Source: Paenarthrobacter sp. Z7-10 (GTDB lineage: Bacteria; Actinomycetota; Actinomycetes; Actinomycetales; Micrococcaceae). From it: a stretch of 60,442 nt of DNA. The DNA lies in assembly GCF_026932795.1 (NCBI RefSeq), contig NZ_JADPVH010000022.1, positions 1 through 60,442 of the forward strand, in the 5' to 3' direction. A program made the translations under genes and the position numbers. The notes beneath the pieces were generated by a model. It ran no database searches and was not told the origin of the DNA. It saw only the letters and a list, made by a program, of their open reading frames with translations. Positions 25,010 to 35,900 of this stretch are shown here, in pieces. Numbering within the stretch: position 1 is the first letter of the stretch; each line of letters opens with the position of its first letter.

Positions 25010-27169
25010 TCAGCTGTCGCTGTCCGGAGCCAGAATTTCAAGAACCGCGGGGCCATACCGTTCCAGCTTGGCCGGACCCACACCTGCCAGCTGGGATAAC
25101 TCTGCCGGCGACTGGGGACGGGCCTCCGCAATCGCCACGAGCGTCGCGTCCGTGAAGACCACGAAAGCCGGCACATCCGCCTCCTTTGCCTGCCGGAGTC
25201 TCCACTGCCGCAGCGCATCAAAGGTGGCTTCCTCGTAGCTCGGGGGACAATTCTGACAGCGGCCCACTTTACGCTCCGCCCCGGAGGACAGCATGCTGCC
25301 GCAGACCCGGCAGGCGGCCAATTCCAGAGTCTTTCGCCCACGTTTCCCCCGCGCACTGGTGCCTGTGCCGGAGCCGGACGACCGGCCGGAGTGCTGCTGC
25401 GAATCCGGCCGCAGACCATCCAGGAAGCGCGAGGGCTTCCGGTTCGCCCGCCCGCCCGGGGTGCGGGCCGTGGACCAGGAAAGGTTCAGGAATTCCCTGG
25501 CCCGGGTTATTCCGACATACAACAGCCGCCGCTCTTCATCGACGGCCTGAGCCGAATCGGCAAAGGAGATCGGCATCAGGCCTTCGCTTAGTCCCACCAA
25601 AAAAACGGCGTCCCATTCCAGTCCCTTGGCGGAATGCAGGGATGCCAAGGTCACGCCCTGCACTGTGGGTGCGTGCTGAGCCACCGAACGCTCCTGAAGT
25701 TCCGCGACGAAGTCGGCCAGGCTGAAACCTGAGTCTGAGGCTCCGCGGGCGGCAACCAGATCATCGGCGAGGGCAACCAGTGCCGCGAGGGATTCCCAGC
25801 GTTCGCGAACCGCTCCGCCGGACTGAGGCGGCTCGGCGGTGTAGCCCAGCGTAGCCAGAATGTCCCGGACCAGTTGGCCCACCGGTTCATCGTCAACCGA
25901 ACGCGAGGCCGCCCGCAGCTGCAGAATCGCATCCCGCACCTCCTTGCGCGCAAAGAACCGCTCGCCGCCGCGCAATTGGTAGCCGATACCTACCGATGCC
26001 AGCGCCTGCTCATACGCGGCAGATTGTCCATTCGTACGGAACAGCACGGCAATTTCGCTGGGCCGCGTGCCGGCTGCCACCAAGGCCTTGATCCGTGCAG
26101 CCACGGCCGCGGCCTCCGCCTCATCATCGGAGCATTCAACGAATGCCGGCACCGGACCGCCTGGGCGCTGAGCGATTAGTTCCAGCGGCGACGACCAGCC
26201 GGTATCCGCGGCCGGCCCACCGCTGCGCCGCGCTGCCAGCAGGGAATTCGCCAGCTGCACCACCTGCGGGGTGGATCGATAGTCCCGGACCAGCTTAACA
26301 ACCTGAGCTGTTGGATAACGGCCCGGGAATTCCAGCAGGTGCCGGGAGGTGGCGCCAGTGAAAGAGTAGATCGTCTGGCTCGCATCACCAACAACGCACA
26401 ACTCTTCCCTGCCCCCGAGCCAGAGGTCAAGCATGCGCTGCTGCAGCGGCGAAACGTCCTGGTATTCGTCCACCACAAAGTGCCTGTACTGCTCCCGCAC
26501 TGTGGCCGCGACCCGGGGGTCTTCCTGCAGGATTCCAACCGTAATCAGCAGGACGTCTTCGAAATCGATGACATTGCGGTCCGTTTTGACGTCCTCGTAC
26601 GCTTGGAACAGCCGGCCGATGGCTACCGGCTCCAATCCCCCCGGCTCACCGCGGCCCTGCGCGTGGGTTAGATAAGTCTCGGGCGTCAGCATGGACACCT
26701 TGGCCCACTCGATCTCCGCTGCCAGGTCGCGGATGGAGGCGCGATCGGTGCTGATTCGGAGCCGGCGGGCGGCCTCCGCAATCAGCTGGGCCTTGTGATC
26801 CAGGACTGCAGGCAGCGCTCCTCCGACGGCCTGCGGCCAGAAAAACTGCAGTTGGCGCAGGGCTGCGGCATGAAAGGTCCGGGCCTGGACCGACCCTGCC
26901 CCCAAGTCGCGGAGCCGGGTTCGCATTTCCGCCGCTGCGCGGGCTGTAAAGGTCACGGCCAGCAGCCGCTGAGGATTGTAGACCCCGCTGTGTACGCCGT
27001 AGGCAATCCGGTGGGTGATGGCCCGGGTTTTCCCGGTTCCGGCTCCGGCCAGCACGCACAGCGGGCCGGTCAGCGTCGTCGCCACGGTCCGCTGTTCGTC
27101 GTCGAGGCCGGCCAGAATACGCTCCTCCAGCGAACTCTCATCCATCGTGCTCATCGGTTCGGAGCTCAA
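25010..27169 (-). CDS. uvrD2: ATP-dependent DNA helicase UvrD2
   Basis: Superfamily 1A 3'-5' helicase, 719 residues. Visible motifs are Walker A LAGAGTGKT, motif Ia TFTARAAAEM, motif II VVDEYQDVSP, motif III VVGDASQTIYSFTGA, motif IV VRDYRSTPQVVQLAN, motif V TLASLHSAKGLEWD and motif VI RLLYVGITRAR. After the motor come a tetracysteine motif (CRVCGS and CQNCP) and a C-terminal HRDC domain (LRQAKEADVPAFVVFTD). This matches mycobacterial UvrD2, where the Cys module is needed for helicase activity. It overlaps the upstream nudC stop by 4 nt. Confidence 0.96.
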   Translation of the reverse strand: MSSEPMSTMDESSLEERILAGLDDEQRTVATTLTGPLCVLAGAGTGKTRAITHRIAYGVHSGVYNPQRLLAVTFTARAAAEMRTRLRDLGAGSVQARTFHAAALRQLQFFWPQAVGGALPAVLDHKAQLIAEAARRLRISTDRASIRDLAAEIEWAKVSMLTPETYLTHAQGRGEPGGLEPVAIGRLFQAYEDVKTDRNVIDFEDVLLITVGILQEDPRVAATVREQYRHFVVDEYQDVSPLQQRMLDLWLGGREELCVVGDASQTIYSFTGATSRHLLEFPGRYPTAQVVKLVRDYRSTPQVVQLANSLLAARRSGGPAADTGWSSPLELIAQRPGGPVPAFVECSDDEAEAAAVAARIKALVAAGTRPSEIAVLFRTNGQSAAYEQALASVGIGYQLRGGERFFARKEVRDAILQLRAASRSVDDEPVGQLVRDILATLGYTAEPPQSGGAVRERWESLAALVALADDLVAARGASDSGFSLADFVAELQERSVAQHAPTVQGVTLASLHSAKGLEWDAVFLVGLSEGLMPISFADSAQAVDEERRLLYVGITRAREFLNLSWSTARTPGGRANRKPSRFLDGLRPDSQQHSGRSSGSGTGTSARGKRGRKTLELAACRVCGSMLSSGAERKVGRCQNCPPSYEEATFDALRQWRLRQAKEADVPAFVVFTDATLVAIAEARPQSPAELSQLAGVGPAKLERYGPAVLEILAPDSDS

Positions 27170-28179
27170 TTACGTTCCGCAATCCGGGTCGGGGCCGCGA
27201 CCGGCTGAACCTGAAGGTCCTCAATCCGGCCCCCATACCAGTGTTCAATTAAGGCGCGCGCGATCGAGGTACGCGTGGAAATAACCACTTCACCACGGCT
27301 CACTGCATCCTGGATTTCCGAGCGGCTGAACCATCGCGCCCGGGTAACTTCAACGCCGTCGGGCGTTGCCACAGTGTCCTCCGTCCGGGCGATAAAACCC
27401 AGCATCAGCGAGGCGGGGAAAGGCCAGGCCTGCGAGCCAAGATAGCGTGGCGTGTGGACTTCCACGCCCACCTCCTCCGCAATTTCGCGGACCACGGCCT
27501 GCTCCAGCGATTCGCCTGGCTCAACGAACCCCGCCAAAGTTGAATACCGGTTCGCGTCCCAGTTGCTTCCGCCGCCCAACAGGATCCGGTCGTCCGGACC
27601 GACGACGGCGACGATGATGGCCGGGTCGGTGCGGGGAAAATGCTGCGAGTTATCCGCCGGGCACCGACGAACCCACCCCGCGGTTTCAATCTCGGTTCGG
27701 GTGCCGCAGCGCGGGCAATGCGTATGGCTCAGGTGCCAGTTAGCGATCGCGTTCGCTTCAATAAAGATGCCGGAATCCGCGGAATTCAGCTCCAACGCGG
27801 CCTCCCGAAACCCGGCCCACTGCGTGCCTGCCGGAGCCAAGGACAGCACGTGCGCCGCAGCCTCGTCGGAGAGCACCAACAGCACCACGTCCGATCCGGG
27901 GCGCAGCGTGCCGTCGTCGGTCGAGGTGTCAGCGATACCGGCCTGTGAACCGTCCGCGGGCGTGGAGCCGAGGAATACAGTCAAATTAGCTGCGGGCAAG
28001 CGGTCCGGATCCAAATAAACAATCCCGCCCGCGCGGATCAGCGTCCTGCCGCCGGCCAAAACCATGGCCCGCGCGCCGGACCCCGCCAGCAGGTGGTCCA
28101 GGAATCCTTCCTCCATCCGCCGTTCCGTGGCCCGGTCCAGAACGGCTTCAGACCACGGCAGCAGTTCTACTTGGCTCAT
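27166..28179 (-). CDS. nudC: NADH pyrophosphatase / NAD-cap hydrolase
   Basis: Nudix hydrolase that cleaves NAD(H), and NAD-capped RNA in relatives, into NMN and AMP. The zinc ribbon is present (CPRCGTRTE and RRCPADNSQHFPR), though the fourth ligand is not a clear CxxC Cys. The Nudix box reads GFVEPGESLEQAVVREIAEEVGVEV, quoted in part as GFVEPGESLEQ and REIAEEVGVEV. The NudC-specific SQPWPF-type motif appears as LGSQAWPFPASLMLGF. It is the first gene of nudC-uvrD2, with a probable leaderless promoter. Confidence 0.95.
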   Translation of the reverse strand: MSQVELLPWSEAVLDRATERRMEEGFLDHLLAGSGARAMVLAGGRTLIRAGGIVYLDPDRLPAANLTVFLGSTPADGSQAGIADTSTDDGTLRPGSDVVLLVLSDEAAAHVLSLAPAGTQWAGFREAALELNSADSGIFIEANAIANWHLSHTHCPRCGTRTEIETAGWVRRCPADNSQHFPRTDPAIIVAVVGPDDRILLGGGSNWDANRYSTLAGFVEPGESLEQAVVREIAEEVGVEVHTPRYLGSQAWPFPASLMLGFIARTEDTVATPDGVEVTRARWFSRSEIQDAVSRGEVVISTRTSIARALIEHWYGGRIEDLQVQPVAAPTRIAERN

Positions 28180-28185
28180 GGTTCT

Positions 28186-28191
28186 ACCGTA
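28186..28191 (-). promoter_or_regulatory. Probable -10 box of a leaderless promoter (nudC)
   Basis: TACGGT on the minus strand is 6 nt upstream of the nudC ATG, with no Shine-Dalgarno sequence between them. Confidence 0.4.
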
Positions 28192-28296
28192 CTAAGTTGG
28201 GCCGACATTTCACATTCCCCGCGCGTTTCCTCCCGACTCGCCGAGGCACTCCCGGCCGTTGGCGGTCGGCGGCCATACTGTAGAAAGGTGAGACGA

Positions 28297-29526
28297 ATGA
28301 CAGCCATCGAATTGGCGGCCGTGGCCAGCGCGGCCGTGCCCGGCCTAACCCCCACCGCCTGCGCCCCGGAGCCGGATGATGCGGCGGATTTTGATTCGGC
28401 CATGCTGCTGGACGCTGACCGCAAACGATGGAGGGTCCGTTCGCCAAAGCATTCCGAGGCCAGCACCCGGCTCGAAACGGAACTGCTGGTGCTGCGCGCA
28501 TTTTCTCCCGCCATTCGGGCCGAACTGCCGTTCCTGTTGCCCACTGTGGCCGGTACTGTGCGGCAGGGCGACCTCACGACGTTCGTCTACTCGCATCTGG
28601 CAGGCCAGCCCGAGTCCGTCGAGGAACTCGCGGCCGGAGGTCAGGTTATGGCGCGCGAAGTGGGTGCCGCGATGGCGGCCATCCACGACCTGCCGCCGGA
28701 GCTGGTGAATAACGCGGACCTGCCCAGCTACACGGCCAATGAATTCCGCCAACGCAAACTCAACGAATTGGATCAGGCTGCCACCACGGGAAAGATTCCG
28801 GCATCCCTGCTGCGGCGCTGGGAGCACGCACTGGAAGATGTGGCACTGTGGCGTTTCCATCCCTGTGTGGTGCATGGAGACCTGCATGAGGACAATATTC
28901 TGGTGCAGGGCGGGCGCGTACTGGCTATTACGGGTTGGACCGACCTGCGGATCGGGGACCCCGCGGACGATTTCGCCTGGCTGGTCGCCGTTCAAAACCA
29001 CCACTTCGTGGAGGCCGTGCAGGATGCGTACTCCGCCGGCCGGAAGGACTCCCCGGATCGGCATCTGCTGCGGCGCGCGGCCCTGTCCGCCGAATTCGCG
29101 CTGGCGCAGTGGCTGGTCAAGGGCGTCGGGTCGAACAATGCGCAGATGATTGCCGAAGCCGAAGACATGCTGCGGACCTTGGAGCGGGACATCCTCGCCT
29201 ACGGCGGGCAGCCAATCAGCACAGAAACACCAGAAGTAGCACCGAGCGCTCCGACTGTGGCAGCGGCACACCAATCGCCGGCGGCCGGGTCGCCGGCGGC
29301 CGGGTTGAATCCTGCGGCGGCCGGACGCGGCGCGACCGCTGCTGTCACCGTCGAAGCGATTGCCGCCGACAAGCCCAGCGATGCACCGGCTCCGGAGGGC
29401 GGGACAAACATCGACTCCGAGCCGAAAACCAACGACTCTGCCGATGACGGCGCGACGGAGACGGGCTCGGGCGTTCAGGCTGTTCCGCTGGAGTCCTCCC
29501 GACCCGCAGAACCACCATCGGCATAG
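28297..29526 (+). CDS. Aminoglycoside-phosphotransferase-fold protein, atypical metal-binding site
   Basis: 409 residues from the ATG at 28297 (AAAGGTGAG upstream). The kinase-like core spans about residues 1-300. The catalytic loop VVHGDLHEDNIL has the Asp and Asn of the APH family. The next motif, normally I-D-W/F followed by GDP, reads LAITGWTDLRIGDPADDF, so the metal-binding Asp appears replaced by Gly. The last 110 residues are a disordered Ala/Pro/Thr/Glu tail. It sits between nudC and adnB but on the opposite strand. Its 3' end overlaps the adnB 3' end by 52 bp. Substrate unknown; it may be a pseudoenzyme. Confidence 0.8.
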   Translation: MTAIELAAVASAAVPGLTPTACAPEPDDAADFDSAMLLDADRKRWRVRSPKHSEASTRLETELLVLRAFSPAIRAELPFLLPTVAGTVRQGDLTTFVYSHLAGQPESVEELAAGGQVMAREVGAAMAAIHDLPPELVNNADLPSYTANEFRQRKLNELDQAATTGKIPASLLRRWEHALEDVALWRFHPCVVHGDLHEDNILVQGGRVLAITGWTDLRIGDPADDFAWLVAVQNHHFVEAVQDAYSAGRKDSPDRHLLRRAALSAEFALAQWLVKGVGSNNAQMIAEAEDMLRTLERDILAYGGQPISTETPEVAPSAPTVAAAHQSPAAGSPAAGLNPAAAGRGATAAVTVEAIAADKPSDAPAPEGGTNIDSEPKTNDSADDGATETGSGVQAVPLESSRPAEPPSA

Positions 29527-32500
29527 GCTCTGGCCACCATCCGTTCCAACTCGGCTTCGCCCGCAAGATCGTGCGGTCGGATCAGTTTGTCCTGGCCCAC
29601 ATAATAAAAGGCAGCTCGGACCGACTCGAGCTCAATGTCATGAAGCCGCGACCAGGCGAGCCGGTAAACGGCCAATTGTACGGATCGGATGCCCAGCTTG
29701 GCGGCTGTCGGGGCGGCTCCCGTCTTCCAGTCAATCAAGTCCCAGCCGCCGTCGTTGTCCCGAAAAACGGCGTCAATCCGGCCGCGTACGACAATGTCCC
29801 GGACCCGGGTCTCGATTGGCACTTCCATGTACGCTGGTGTCCGCTGTGCCCAGCTCGAGGCCTTGAAAACGTCCTGCAGAGAGTCGAGCCCATACGCCTC
29901 ATCCACATAGCTGTCGGCGCCGGGACCCTCGTCCAGCTCCAATTGCCCGGCTTGGCCAAAGTACTCCTCCACCCACGCGTGGAACGCGGTTCCTTTGCGT
30001 GCCGCCATCCCGGGGCGGCGCGGAACCGGCCGGCGCAACTGTCGTGTCACCGCCTGCGGGTCGTCGCCCAGCTCCACCAGCAGGGATGCGGAGATGTGCC
30101 CCGGCAGCTCCACCTCGAGCGAATCGGCGGCGAGACGGCGCCGGGCCAGCAGCAGAGCTGCTTCGGTGCCCCACCGGGGATTACGGAGCCGCGGATCCGC
30201 ACCGCGCAGCGTGGCGTCCGCCTGTAGAGCGGCCCGCTCTTGGAGGACCGCGGCGGCGGAGGCTTCCACGCCGACGCGGCGCCCGGAACCTCTGGGGGTT
30301 CCAGGCCGACCCCGGATGACTGGCCCCTCCAGCGGGTCATAAGGCCATGACGCCGTCTCCAGTCCGAGTGTCAACGGATTTTCATCCTGCAAATCCTCGT
30401 CCTCAATCCACTGGTCCACGCTCGGGTGGCCCGAGCCCGGTCCGGCCAGCGCCACCAGTTCGGTCAGGAAAAGCGACGGTCCGGCGGGTTTGGCCCGTCC
30501 CCGGCTCCACGCCGAGGACGTGCACATCAAATAGCTTTTTGCCCGGGTGAATGCCACATAGGCAAGGCGCCGCTCCTCTTCCTCACCGTGCGCCTTGACC
30601 GCCTCCGCATAGTCCTTTTCGCTGTCCAGCCAACCCTTCTGATCGGGCAGAGACAGATCCCACTGGGGCAGGTCGTTGCTGTCGCCGCGCAGTGGCCAGG
30701 GCAAGGATGCTGCTCCCTGGGACCAACGATCCGCCTTATCGCTCGGGAAAGCGCCCTCATTCAACCCCGGCACGTAGACCACATCCCATTCGAGGCCCTT
30801 CGAGGCATGGATCGTCAGGAGCTGCACGGCCTCCGGATTCACCTCCGGCTGGTCCATTTCCAGGCCTGCTTCCTCTGACTCGGCAGTCTCCAACCAGGAC
30901 AGGAAGGCGAGCAGATCGACCCGTTCAGCCGCCTGCAGGAAAGAGGCAGCGGCATCGTGAAACGCATCCAGGTTGCCCCGAGCGGTGTGGATGCTGGCTC
31001 CTGGCTTCGCGGCAAGTTCAATATCGAGCAGCATGGTCCGCTCCACCTCACCCAGCAGTGTGGACAGATCGTCCCCGACGAAGCCCCGCAGGTAGCGCAG
31101 TTCATCGCGCAGGGCGAGAAGCCGGGTGAACGCAGCGGGGGACAGCGTCCGCACCAGCGACGAGGGCCAAAAGTCCGCACTCAGGCGATCGAGAGCCTCC
31201 ACCAAACTGGAGCTGTCCACCAGATCATTTTCAACATCAGTGGTTGACGAACCGGTTTCAGTGGCCGCCGCGGCAAAATCGCGTCGGCGGGCCAGATAGC
31301 GGGACCAGTCGGCAAAGGCCATCAGGTCTGCCGGACCGAGCCGCCAGCGGGCGCCGGCGATCAAGCGCATCAGTGAATCCGAACGTGCCGGATCCGCGAG
31401 CACGCGCAAGGTTGCCACCAGATCGACAATTTCCGGTGTCCCAAGCAGGCCGCCCAATCCAACCACCTGGCAGGGAATACCCCGCGCCTCGAACACTTCC
31501 TGCAGCGGAGCGAACTGAGCCCGGCGGCGGCACAGGACGGCGACCGTCGTCAGTTCCTTGTCATCGCCCGAGGCTGGTCCCGAGGGGAGCTCGAAGCCCG
31601 GTTTTCGTTGCAGGATGCTCGCGGCGATGGCTTCCGCCTCGTCGTTGGCTGTGGCGTATCGGGCCAGCACCACGGTCCCTGCCTCGGCGTCCTGCTTTTG
31701 CCGCAGCGCGGACACGCGGATGTCCGTACCAGTGTGCCGTTCTCCCGCTGCGCGGCCCAGCCGGGTCTTGCGCTGCTGGAGGACGTTCAACTCGGCCGAC
31801 ATCGCATTGGCGACCGTGAGAACTCCGACGGAGTTCCGCCACGCCGTCGTAAGTTCCGCCGTCGCCGCGCAGCCACCGTCCGAGGTGCGGAAGATTTCCG
31901 GGAATCGGAACAGCTGCCCGGCCGAAGCCCCACGGAAACCGTAGATGGACTGGTGCGGGTCCCCCACCGCGGTTACCGGGTGTCCTGCTCCGTAGAGTTT
32001 GGAGAACAGCTGCAGCTGCGCATGTGAAGTGTCCTGAAATTCGTCCAGCAGGACCACTTTGAAGCGCTCCCGCTCCAGTTTGGGCGCCTGTGGAACCTCA
32101 TCGGCGATTCGTGCAGCCAGCGCCACCAGGTCCCCATAGTCCAGCGCATTGCGGCTGCGTTTAGCCTGGGCATAACGGCTCACCATGGCCGCAACGCTGC
32201 CTCGTGTCCGCAACACGTTCACCAGCTTCATTGCGGCATCCGTGGAGGCCCTGGTTTTGCCGTCCAAATACGGCAGCGCGGCGAGTTGCTCCGCATGGTC
32301 CTCAACCACCAGACGGACGTACTCCGGGTTCTGCAAATGCTCGGCGCACTCACCCGCCAGCCCGATGACCGCCTTTACCAGGGTTGATTTTGCCGCCGTG
32401 AAATGCTCAAAGGTCCCGTCGTACGCTTCGACAACCAAGCTTGCCAGCTGCCACGCTTCGGCAGCGCCAAGTACCACCGCGTCGCGTTCAATGCCCAGCC

Positions 32501-32912
32501 GGAGTCCATAGTCGGTGACGATGCCGCCGGCGTAGGAATGGTAGGTGGAAACTCTGGGCTCCAGCGCATCCTCGGCCGCCGCAGCCGGTGCCAGTTCCAC
32601 CTTGCCGCTGCGGGCAAGTACCGCCAGCTTCCTCAGCTGCCGGCGAATCCGTGCGGCCAGTTCACCGGCGGCTTTGCGCGTGAAGGTGACGCCGAGAATC
32701 TCTTCCGGAAGTACGTGACCGTTGGCGACCAGCCAGACTACCCGGTCCGCCATTGTTGTGGTTTTTCCCGAGCCTGCGCCGGCAATGACCAGCAGCGGTT
32801 CCAAGTCCGAAGCGATTATCGCCGCCTGTTCCTCGGTGGGTGGGGACTGTCCCAGAAGCCGGGCCACCTCGTACGGGGAGATGAGTTGATCGACGCTGCT
32901 TTCCGTCCTCAT
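29475..32912 (-). CDS. adnB: AdnB: helicase-nuclease subunit of the AdnAB end-resection complex
   Basis: AdnAB is the actinobacterial motor-nuclease that resects double-strand breaks. This 1145-residue subunit has a complete SF1 motor: Walker A VIAGAGSGKTTTMADR, TFTRKAAGELAARIR, VVLLDEFQDTSHAQ, AVGDPHQSIYGFRGA, LLTIHASKGLEWDVVYV and RLAYVAFTRAK. The C-terminal RecB-type nuclease is intact: FHAWVEEYF, RGRIDAVFRD, DLIDWKTG and QLAVYRLAW. The ATG at 32912 overlaps the adnA stop (ATGA), so it is co-translated with its partner. The mycobacterial adnA-adnB pair is arranged the same way. Confidence 0.95.
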   Translation of the reverse strand: MRTESSVDQLISPYEVARLLGQSPPTEEQAAIIASDLEPLLVIAGAGSGKTTTMADRVVWLVANGHVLPEEILGVTFTRKAAGELAARIRRQLRKLAVLARSGKVELAPAAAAEDALEPRVSTYHSYAGGIVTDYGLRLGIERDAVVLGAAEAWQLASLVVEAYDGTFEHFTAAKSTLVKAVIGLAGECAEHLQNPEYVRLVVEDHAEQLAALPYLDGKTRASTDAAMKLVNVLRTRGSVAAMVSRYAQAKRSRNALDYGDLVALAARIADEVPQAPKLERERFKVVLLDEFQDTSHAQLQLFSKLYGAGHPVTAVGDPHQSIYGFRGASAGQLFRFPEIFRTSDGGCAATAELTTAWRNSVGVLTVANAMSAELNVLQQRKTRLGRAAGERHTGTDIRVSALRQKQDAEAGTVVLARYATANDEAEAIAASILQRKPGFELPSGPASGDDKELTTVAVLCRRRAQFAPLQEVFEARGIPCQVVGLGGLLGTPEIVDLVATLRVLADPARSDSLMRLIAGARWRLGPADLMAFADWSRYLARRRDFAAAATETGSSTTDVENDLVDSSSLVEALDRLSADFWPSSLVRTLSPAAFTRLLALRDELRYLRGFVGDDLSTLLGEVERTMLLDIELAAKPGASIHTARGNLDAFHDAAASFLQAAERVDLLAFLSWLETAESEEAGLEMDQPEVNPEAVQLLTIHASKGLEWDVVYVPGLNEGAFPSDKADRWSQGAASLPWPLRGDSNDLPQWDLSLPDQKGWLDSEKDYAEAVKAHGEEEERRLAYVAFTRAKSYLMCTSSAWSRGRAKPAGPSLFLTELVALAGPGSGHPSVDQWIEDEDLQDENPLTLGLETASWPYDPLEGPVIRGRPGTPRGSGRRVGVEASAAAVLQERAALQADATLRGADPRLRNPRWGTEAALLLARRRLAADSLEVELPGHISASLLVELGDDPQAVTRQLRRPVPRRPGMAARKGTAFHAWVEEYFGQAGQLELDEGPGADSYVDEAYGLDSLQDVFKASSWAQRTPAYMEVPIETRVRDIVVRGRIDAVFRDNDGGWDLIDWKTGAAPTAAKLGIRSVQLAVYRLAWSRLHDIELESVRAAFYYVGQDKLIRPHDLAGEAELERMVARAYADGGSAGREDSSGTA

Positions 32913-35900
32913 TCGGTCACCTGCTTTCCGGTAGCGCACAGTGGACAGACCTCGGGCACCGGGCAGGAGCCGGTAAAGCTGCCTTTTTTCGGGTCGTGGA
33001 TAGCCTCAAAGCTGGCTCCTGCCATCAGCCCGGCGGCCTGAAGCACGAGCGGGGTTGCCCAATCATCGGCCGGCTCCAGGGCATCCTGGACCTGCACACT
33101 CATCGATTTGTTCTCGTCGCCGAGTTGGGCGAGCAACGCTCCACCCGCGCCTGCGGGGTCGGTGGAGCCGGTGACGCCGGCGAAAGCGCCGTGCAGGACC
33201 GCCGCCTGGTAGGCACCTAGTTGGGGCTGGGCCGGAAGCTCCCCGCGGCTTGGCTTATGCCGACCGGTTTTCAGGTCAACAATCACCAGGTTGCCGTCGG
33301 AATCGATCTCCAGCCTGTCCACCTGTCCGCGCAGCCTCGCCGTGTGCTGTCCCGAGCCGAAGGAGGCGGGAACATCAACGGTGAAATCCTGCTCCACCGC
33401 AAGCAGACTGCGGCCCGATGCCCGCATCTGGAGAACATAAAGCGCAAGTTTTCGCACCATGCGTTCGGCCCTGCCGAACTCCATCCGGCCCTCCCAGTTT
33501 TCCTTCATTCCCAAAGCCGGCCAGAGCCGCTGCAGTTCCTGGAGATACTCATGTCCGGGCGCATCGGGCAGGTCCTGGGCGATCGAATGCACAAGTGTCC
33601 CCAGACTGCGCGCGAAATCGTTCGCCGCCTCCCCTCCTGCCGCCGTCAGAAACCAGCTCAGCGGCGACTTCAGCACCGCCTCAACGCGGGACGGGGAAAC
33701 CGTCACCGGCTCGTCGTCGGTGACGATCGCGCCGGTGGAACTGAGTGGCCCCAATCCCCACCACTGCTCCGGCCCTGCTCCCGCGACGCCAGCATCCGCG
33801 AGTACGGCCAGCACCCGCGCCGCTTCCGGGTCCGCGGCAGCCTCCGATTGCTGACGTAATTCGGCTACCAGTGAGCGCAGCGTCATGGGCCTTTTCACCG
33901 GCTCGACAGGGCGTGACTGCCCGCTGCTCCCGGCTGGTGGCTGCCAAGGGGAGACAAGGTCCAAAAACTGCGATGGCTGGAGGTCCTCCGAGGAGGCAGC
34001 CGTGCAGATCACCCGCTCGCTGGCCCGGGAAACCGCAAGTGAGAAGCTGCGCAGTTCGTCATAGCGGATTTCGCGCAACCGGGTGGCCGGTCCCATCTGC
34101 TGGGCGGCTGTCCGGCCTCGTTCCAACACGTCGACCAGCAGCGCACTGCCCAACAGCTCCCCCCGCAGCCGCGTGTTCGGCCAGACGCCTTCCTGCAGAC
34201 CAGCCACAATGACCACCGGCCACTGCCGTCCGGCGGCACTGGCCGGGGTCAATATCTCCACCGCGTCGCTGCGTTGGGCCCGGGCGGCCAGCGTGTCCAT
34301 CGGCAGTTCCTGGTCCAGCAGGTATTCAAGGAACTGCCGCGGATTTGAACCCGGTAACTGATCCACATAGCGCTCGGCGGTCTGGAACAAGGCCATGATG
34401 GCATCGAGATCCCGGTCCGCCCGGATGCCGGCCTGACCGCCAGCCAATGCCTGGGCGGCCCAGTAATCCGAGCAGCCGGACTCACGCCACAGGGCCCACA
34501 GGACGGATTCAGCATTTGCGCCTGACTCGCTGGCAGCATCCCGCCCGGCCATCAGCATCCGGGCCATGCGGACAGCGTTTTGTGCTTCCCATCCGAGCGG
34601 GAAGAGTTTCTCCGGATCCAGCAGGGCCTCCACAAGCAGAGCATCGCTGGCCCTGCCCCCTCCGTTAGCCAACTCTTCCTTGCGCAGCGCCTGCCGCAGC
34701 CGCCGCAGGTTGATGGCACTCCCTCGTCCAATCCGCGAGGTCAGCAGGGAAACCGCCATTTCGGCATCGAGAGCCCGGGGATCCAGCGCCACCTGGAAGG
34801 CATCCAGCAACGGCCGGACTGCTGCCTCATCCCGCACCGCATTTTCTGCGACCGGTACCTTGACAGCGATACCTTGGGAGCTGAGATAGTGCTGCAGCGC
34901 GGAGAGTTGAGAACCGGTGCGCACTATCACTGCGATGTCGGCCAGGTTCCGGTTTCCGGACAGCTGGAGCTCAAGAATCCGTTCGGTCACCAGACGCAGT
35001 TCATGCACCTCGGAGGCTACCAGGTGTACGGTCAGTGCCGGATTCCCGCCCGTCGGGGGATCTGCCAGAACTGGTTCCGACGTCCGGTCCAGCAGGACGT
35101 CCGGCAGTGGGTCCGGGACCTCGCCCGGGGCCGGTTCCCACGCCAGTACGCGTGCCTTGTGTCCACCGTGGCTTTGGGAGATCCGTTCCGCCACGGCACC
35201 CCAGCTGCGTGCCAGATCCGGAGTCAGCCGGTGCGAAGTGCTGAGCACCTTTTCAATGACCGGTCGGGACCCGGCCAACCGCTGCCGGACACCGCCGGCG
35301 AGATCCGGCCTGGCGCCGCGGAATCCTTGGGCCACCGTATCCGGGCAGGCCGTGACCAGCACATCCTTGTCCTGTCCGATCAGCTCCAGCAGCCGATGGA
35401 CGGCCTGGTTTGCTTCCTGAATGTCGTCAACCAGGACCAGCCCAAGCCGGTTGCGCTCCTGAGCGAGATAATCCGGATCGGATTCAAAAAGTGCGATGAC
35501 AGCGGTGAGAATCCCGGCAGGATCATAGGATCCTGACTTTCCCCAGTCAACGATGTCGCGGTACTCCGCGTACAGGCCGGATGCGGCGATCCAATCGGGA
35601 CGCCCGTTCTCCGTCCCGAGCGCCGCCAGTTCCTCCGGTGCCAGCCCATATTCAATGACACGGTCGAAAAGCTGCCGGATTTCCTGCCGGAAACCTCGGG
35701 TCGTCAGCGCCTGGTCCAAGTCCTTCGGCCATGCAGGCGCCGTGCCCAGCCCCTGGCGGTGCCCAAGCAGGAGTTCCTTGATAATCAGGTCCTGTTCTGG
35801 ACCGCTGAGCAGCTTCGGCGCACGTTCCAGGTGCGGAAGCCTGCCTTCGACCTTGGCGCGGCGCAGTACATCGAAAGCATAGGATGCCCAGGTCCGCGCC

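Noticed and set aside
28093-28296. Upstream extension of the kinase-fold protein from 28093
   Set aside because: It would overlap the nudC start and promoter on the other strand. The ATG at 28297 has a ribosome site and fits the protein's start.
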